NCBI GenBank assembly: GCA_910575255.1
Contig: CAJTEM010000019.1
Span: forward strand, 41,512-105,511
Source of the DNA: Lachnospiraceae bacterium
GTDB lineage: Bacteria; Bacillota; Clostridia; Lachnospirales; Lachnospiraceae
DNA length: 64,000 nucleotides
Reading direction: 5' to 3'
Positions within the stretch are counted from its first letter, which is position 1, and each line of letters begins with the position of its first letter. The position numbers and the translations under genes were made by a program. The notes below the pieces were generated by a model that saw only the letters and a list, made by a program, of their open reading frames with translations, was not told the origin of the DNA and ran no database searches. Shown one piece after another: positions 61,409-64,000 of this stretch.

Positions 61409-62322
61409 TTCACTACCTCCAAAAACAGGCTTTCAAGGGACGGCTCCATAAGTTCTATTTTTACGGGACAAATCCCTGTTTCCGCAAGTACACGAAACAA
61501 TAATTTTTGCACACTTACCATATCTCGACTATGCAAAATAAGTTCCCTGTTATTTTCTTCGGAATGAAGTAGCAATGGCTCTATGGATTTTTGTTTTTTG
61601 AAAAGCTGTAAATCTTGATCCGCCGAAAATTCTAAAAGCAAGCTGTCATGTCCATGTAAAGCCTTAATTTCTGCAAGTGTTCCAGTAACAGCGATTTTTC
61701 CCTCATTCAAAAAGGCTGCATGGTCGCAAATGCGCTCCACATCAGAAAGAATATGCGTGGAAAACAACACCGTTGTCGTTCCGCTGATTTTATAAAGAAT
61801 ATCCAAAATCTCTTTTCTTCCTACGGGGTCAAGCGCACTTGTCGGTTCATCACAAATCAGTAATTTGGGCTGTGTGAGCAATGCCTGTGCAATTCCTAAT
61901 CGTTGTTTCATACCGCGAGAAAATCCGCCGATTTGCTTTGTTACATCGTTTAGACCGACAAGGGAGAGAAGTTCATCACTTCTTTTTGAAATTTCGGTTT
62001 TTGATAGACCAATGACTTCTCCGCATAGCTTTAGATACTGTATCGGCGTCATATAGTTATAAAATTCCGGAACGTCCGGCAAATATCCAATATATTGATT
62101 TGTCCTTGTCTGTCCAAAACAAACAGGCTCATTGCAGACATGGATTTCTCCCTTGTCGGGCTGTAACAGTCCCAATACCATTTTCATAGTTGTTGTTTTG
62201 CCAGCACCATTTTTCCCTATGAAGCCAAAGACACTTCTCTCTGGAACAGACAGATTAAGATTGTCAATGATTGTCTGTTTTCCAAAACTTTTTGATAAAT
62301 TTTGTATTGTGAGGACGTTCAT
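61405..62322 (-). CDS. ABC transporter ATP-binding protein (cargo exporter)
   Basis: Starting at ATG 62322 (AAGGGGGAG upstream) the product has 305 residues with Walker A GKNGAGKTTTMKMVLGL, signature GFSRGMKQRLGIAQALL, Walker B LLICDEPTSALDP and the switch His in FSTHILSD. The C-terminal 90 residues are the extension common in bacitracin/lantibiotic-type exporters. A longer frame to 62397 has no ribosome-binding site. It overlaps the PLDc_N gene by 4 nt, so all three genes are translated together. Confidence 0.9.
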   Translation of the reverse strand: MNVLTIQNLSKSFGKQTIIDNLNLSVPERSVFGFIGKNGAGKTTTMKMVLGLLQPDKGEIHVCNEPVCFGQTRTNQYIGYLPDVPEFYNYMTPIQYLKLCGEVIGLSKTEISKRSDELLSLVGLNDVTKQIGGFSRGMKQRLGIAQALLTQPKLLICDEPTSALDPVGRKEILDILYKISGTTTVLFSTHILSDVERICDHAAFLNEGKIAVTGTLAEIKALHGHDSLLLEFSADQDLQLFKKQKSIEPLLLHSEENNRELILHSRDMVSVQKLLFRVLAETGICPVKIELMEPSLESLFLEVVK

Positions 62323-62522
62323 TCGTTCTCCCCCTTTCCAAAGACAAAATAAATAATCGGTCCAAAGAGTAAGAGGATCACGGCAATTACAAGCCACATG
62401 GTTTTGTTTCCGAAACGATAGCGTGGGTGTCGCAGAATGTGTCTTACCGCCACTACTGCAAGAATAATGTCTACCAACAGAATGGGAGCTAGTAAAGGCA
62501 TAATTTCAAATAATGTGTTCAT
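62319..62522 (-). CDS. Small PLDc_N-domain membrane protein
   Basis: The 67-residue protein has two transmembrane helices (IMPLLAPILLVDIILAVVAV and MWLVIAVILLLFGPIIYFVFG) joined by the loop HILRHPRYRFGNKTMW, the pattern of the phospholipase D nuclease N-terminal (PLDc_N) domain found in small stand-alone proteins next to exporters. It is the first gene of the exporter operon. Its function is unknown; regulation or assembly of the ABC complex is likely by association. AGGAGGAAAAACA precedes the ATG. Confidence 0.82.
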   Translation of the reverse strand: MNTLFEIMPLLAPILLVDIILAVVAVRHILRHPRYRFGNKTMWLVIAVILLLFGPIIYFVFGKGENE

Positions 62523-62554
62523 TGTTTTTCCTCCTGTATTTTATCGTTTCGATA

Positions 62555-62583
62555 ATATTATCATAATGATAATACAAAGTCAA
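62555..62583 (-). promoter_or_regulatory. Promoter and operator of the exporter operon
   Basis: On the minus strand TTGACT (62583-62578), a 17-nt spacer and TAATAT (62560-62555) form the promoter. The perfect palindrome ATTATCATAATGATAAT (62557-62573) covers the spacer and -10. A near-identical arrangement precedes the regulator gene at 63189-63217. Confidence 0.8.
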
Positions 62584-62616
62584 TAGAAACCGTCCCTCTG
62601 GTTTGAGACGGTCATT

Positions 62617-63159
62617 TTATTTATCTGTATTTTCTGCCGGAGATACGATTATGCCTATCGTCCGCAGCTTGCGCTCCGAATTGGGTTCGTTACTTTTTAC
62701 TGCGCTGATTATTTGAGAAATATTTTTTATAAGAGAAGTCAATTCATCATCAGACAGATATAGCGGGGAAAGAGAAAATCCCGTCATATCTTTTTTGATA
62801 TTGATATTCGGAGAGTGGCAATATTCTTGAAACTGTTTTGCAAACCCAATGAAATATTGCATGAAATACTGCATATAAAGTTCGCCGGAATTTTTCTCGA
62901 CGATTGTTTCTATATCGCTGATGAGGTTATGTGCCAACGAATAAGTTTTTTCTACCGTACCGCGCACCTGTGTTTCTTCCACCACCTGTAAAATACCGTC
63001 GCTTAACATTTTTTTGAGATGCCGGTATAAGGTAGCTTGGGGAATGTCGGTATAAATATCGGCTAACTGTTTTGCAGTTGCTTTCCCCTTTGAATGTATT
63101 TCAAGCAGTAACTTACATTTCACCGGATTTGTAATGCACTCCATAAGCCTACCTGTCAT
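62617..63159 (-). CDS. Winged helix-turn-helix transcriptional regulator of the exporter
   Basis: The 180-residue protein has an N-terminal winged HTH (CKLLLEIHSKGKATAKQLADI, then QATLYRHLKKMLSDGILQV) and a helical C-terminal domain rich in Tyr/Phe (MQYFMQYFIGFAKQF), the layout of ArsR/PadR-related repressors with ligand or dimer domains. The start has AGGAGGGTG. Its own promoter and that of the exporter operon carry the same palindromic operator, so it very probably represses both and is released by the exporter's substrate. Confidence 0.85.
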   Translation of the reverse strand: MTGRLMECITNPVKCKLLLEIHSKGKATAKQLADIYTDIPQATLYRHLKKMLSDGILQVVEETQVRGTVEKTYSLAHNLISDIETIVEKNSGELYMQYFMQYFIGFAKQFQEYCHSPNINIKKDMTGFSLSPLYLSDDELTSLIKNISQIISAVKSNEPNSERKLRTIGIIVSPAENTDK

Positions 63160-63188
63160 CTTTCACCCTCCTGCGTTGATATATGAAA

Positions 63189-63217
63189 ATATTATCATTT
63201 TGATACTAAAAAGTCAA
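63189..63217 (-). promoter_or_regulatory. Promoter and operator of the regulator gene
   Basis: TTGACT (63217-63212), a 17-nt spacer and TAATAT (63194-63189) on the minus strand duplicate the exporter promoter. The operator ATTATCATTTTGATACT (63191-63207) matches the other at 14 of 17 positions. Confidence 0.78.
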
Positions 63218-63293
63218 TCGACACTTTGATATAGCGCAATTAAAAATATGGAATATTTTTCGGTGTATGTTTGGCATTTTCGGCGCGTTTCCC

Positions 63294-63374
63294 GTAGTAG
63301 GAAGTAGGAAAAAATATTTCTTAAACTTTTCTAAAATCTTCGGCAAAATTGCCATGTCTGGTGTAGTAGGTAGT
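63294..63374 (+). repeat. Direct repeat upstream of mobC
   Basis: GTAGTAGGAAGT (63294-63305) and GTAGTAGGTAGT (63363-63374) differ at one position and lie 72-153 nt before the mobC start. They may belong to an origin-of-transfer or MobC-binding region; the evidence is only positional. Confidence 0.3.
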
Positions 63375-63446
63375 GAAAGAAAAATTATCACAAAGCGGGT
63401 AGAAAAACCGCTTGCAAACGTCTTGTTAGCGAAAGGGGGGCTACTC

Positions 63447-63788
63447 ATGGAAAACAGGAAACGAAACGTGCAAATCATTATTCGGGTAACAGAAGAAGAA
63501 CGGGCATAGATTGAAGAAAAAATGCAACAGATACCGACACTCAATCTTTCTGCCTATGCTCGGAAAATACTCATTGACGGCTACATTATCACGCTTGATT
63601 TGCAGGAAGTCAAAGGGCATACGGCGCAGCTTCAGAAAATCGGCGTGAACATCAATCAGATTGCAAAGCGTATCAACGAAACCGGACGAATTTACGCAGA
63701 CGACATGGACGAGATAAAACGCGCCATGGAAGAAGTCTGGCGATTGGAACGGCGATTGCTTCTGCAATTCAAAAGTTTAATGAAATGA
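63447..63788 (+). pseudogene. mobC: Mobilization protein MobC interrupted by an in-frame TAG
   Basis: ATG 63447 has AAAGGGGGG upstream and encodes MENRKRNVQIIIRVTEEERA, then meets TAG at 63507-63509. The same frame continues with IEEKMQQIPTLNLSAYARKI and QKIGVNINQIAKRINETGRIY, the body of a MobC relaxosome protein, to 63788. One base change (for example TTG to TAG) would explain the break. Translation may restart at ATG 63522, giving an 88-residue product without the N-terminal ribbon that binds DNA. MobC helps the relaxase at oriT, and a relaxase gene would be expected beyond the right edge. Confidence 0.8.
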
Positions 63789-63792
63789 GGGT

Positions 63793-63983
63793 TTGGGATA
63801 CTTCCCAACAAGCAAAATGCTCCGGCGGCAGACGGGCATTTTACGAGAACGGCTATCCGTTCTCTATGCTTGTATTATAGGAAAGTTCTCCGAATAACGA
63901 CGAAAACGTAATAAAAAACCGCCAAAAGGCGGGCGCAACAAAACGGACAATGAGGTCAGAAGATGTAAAAGCCTTCTTCTGAC
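63793..63983 (+). other. Non-coding region after mobC with two inverted repeats
   Basis: TTGGGA-TACT-TCCCAA (63793-63808) is a compact inverted repeat directly after mobC. GTCAGAAG (63955-63962) with CTTCTGAC (63976-63983) is another near the right edge. No gene is seen up to 64000. The first may be part of an oriT; this is not established. Confidence 0.35.
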
Positions 63984-64000
63984 GCATCGTCCAGATCGTC

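Noticed and set aside
1..64000. tRNA, rRNA or CRISPR arrays
   Set aside because: I saw no tRNA-like TPsiC/anticodon pattern, no rRNA segment and no regularly spaced direct repeats of CRISPR type by eye; a covariance scan was not possible.

Overview
The window looks like a chromosomal segment of a spore-forming, anaerobic member of the Clostridia, most likely Lachnospiraceae. Pointers are a pyruvate:ferredoxin oxidoreductase, a SpoIID/LytB-like protein, collagen-like and Cys-rich small proteins of the spore-surface kind, an anaerobic (cbi-type) cobalamin route, an mgl sugar operon run by an AraC-type two-component system, and many extended -10 promoters of the form TGnTATAAT. No rRNA, tRNA or CRISPR array was seen. 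The genus cannot be fixed from sequence alone.

Layout. 1-2.7 kb: the end of an AI-2E-type permease gene and a SpoIID/LytB-domain protein. 2.7-6.2 kb: a compact cassette of three WXG100-like proteins, a lipoprotein and an alpha/beta-hydrolase whose C-terminus looks like a WXG100 helical hairpin. It is bounded by two inverted copies of a 33-nt block that each run into an outward-facing terminator. 6.4-11 kb: a glycosyltransferase, a large collagen-like protein and a second hydrolase of the same type. 11.2-17.2 kb: isoaspartyl dipeptidase plus YfcC transporter, glycogen debranching enzyme, L,D-transpeptidase. 17.2-20.7 kb: small genes that may be sporulation-linked, then a VanW-domain protein. 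21.6-25.1 kb: PFOR. 25.3-34.8 kb: part of a cobalamin operon (cbiD, cbiG, fused cbiJ-cbiE, cbiT, cobU, cobS, a transglutaminase, a degenerate cobU-like gene, cbiB, cobD). 34.8-44.6 kb: response regulator, histidine kinase, two periplasmic-binding-type proteins, then mglBAC and a small membrane protein. 44.6-54.8 kb: CYTH phosphatase-like gene, then housekeeping tig-clpP-clpX-lon-engB, mgsA, an M19 dipeptidase and a PsiE-like gene. 55-58 kb: an ABC importer of the TrpXYZ type. 58.5 kb: a cytidylate-kinase-like gene.

From about 59.2 kb to the right edge the sequence is more AT-rich and carries hallmarks of an integrative/mobilizable element: Tn916-ORF7-like sigma factor, small HTH protein, a cargo ABC exporter with its own repressor-like gene, and a mobC gene broken by an in-frame stop. 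The element continues beyond the window.

The signals least explained by known genes are: (a) the twin inverted 33-nt blocks with an anti-Shine-Dalgarno-like CCTCCCC core around the WXG100 cassette; (b) a family of long palindromic intergenic repeats at about 20.8-21.4, 45.2-45.9 and 58.05-58.4 kb, five cores in all, that keep a 20-nt loop while their 16-bp stems change on both sides; (c) identical promoter/operator layouts in front of the exporter operon and its regulator in the mobile element; and (d) an array of alternating TTGGA/TCCAA half-sites next to the element's HTH gene.
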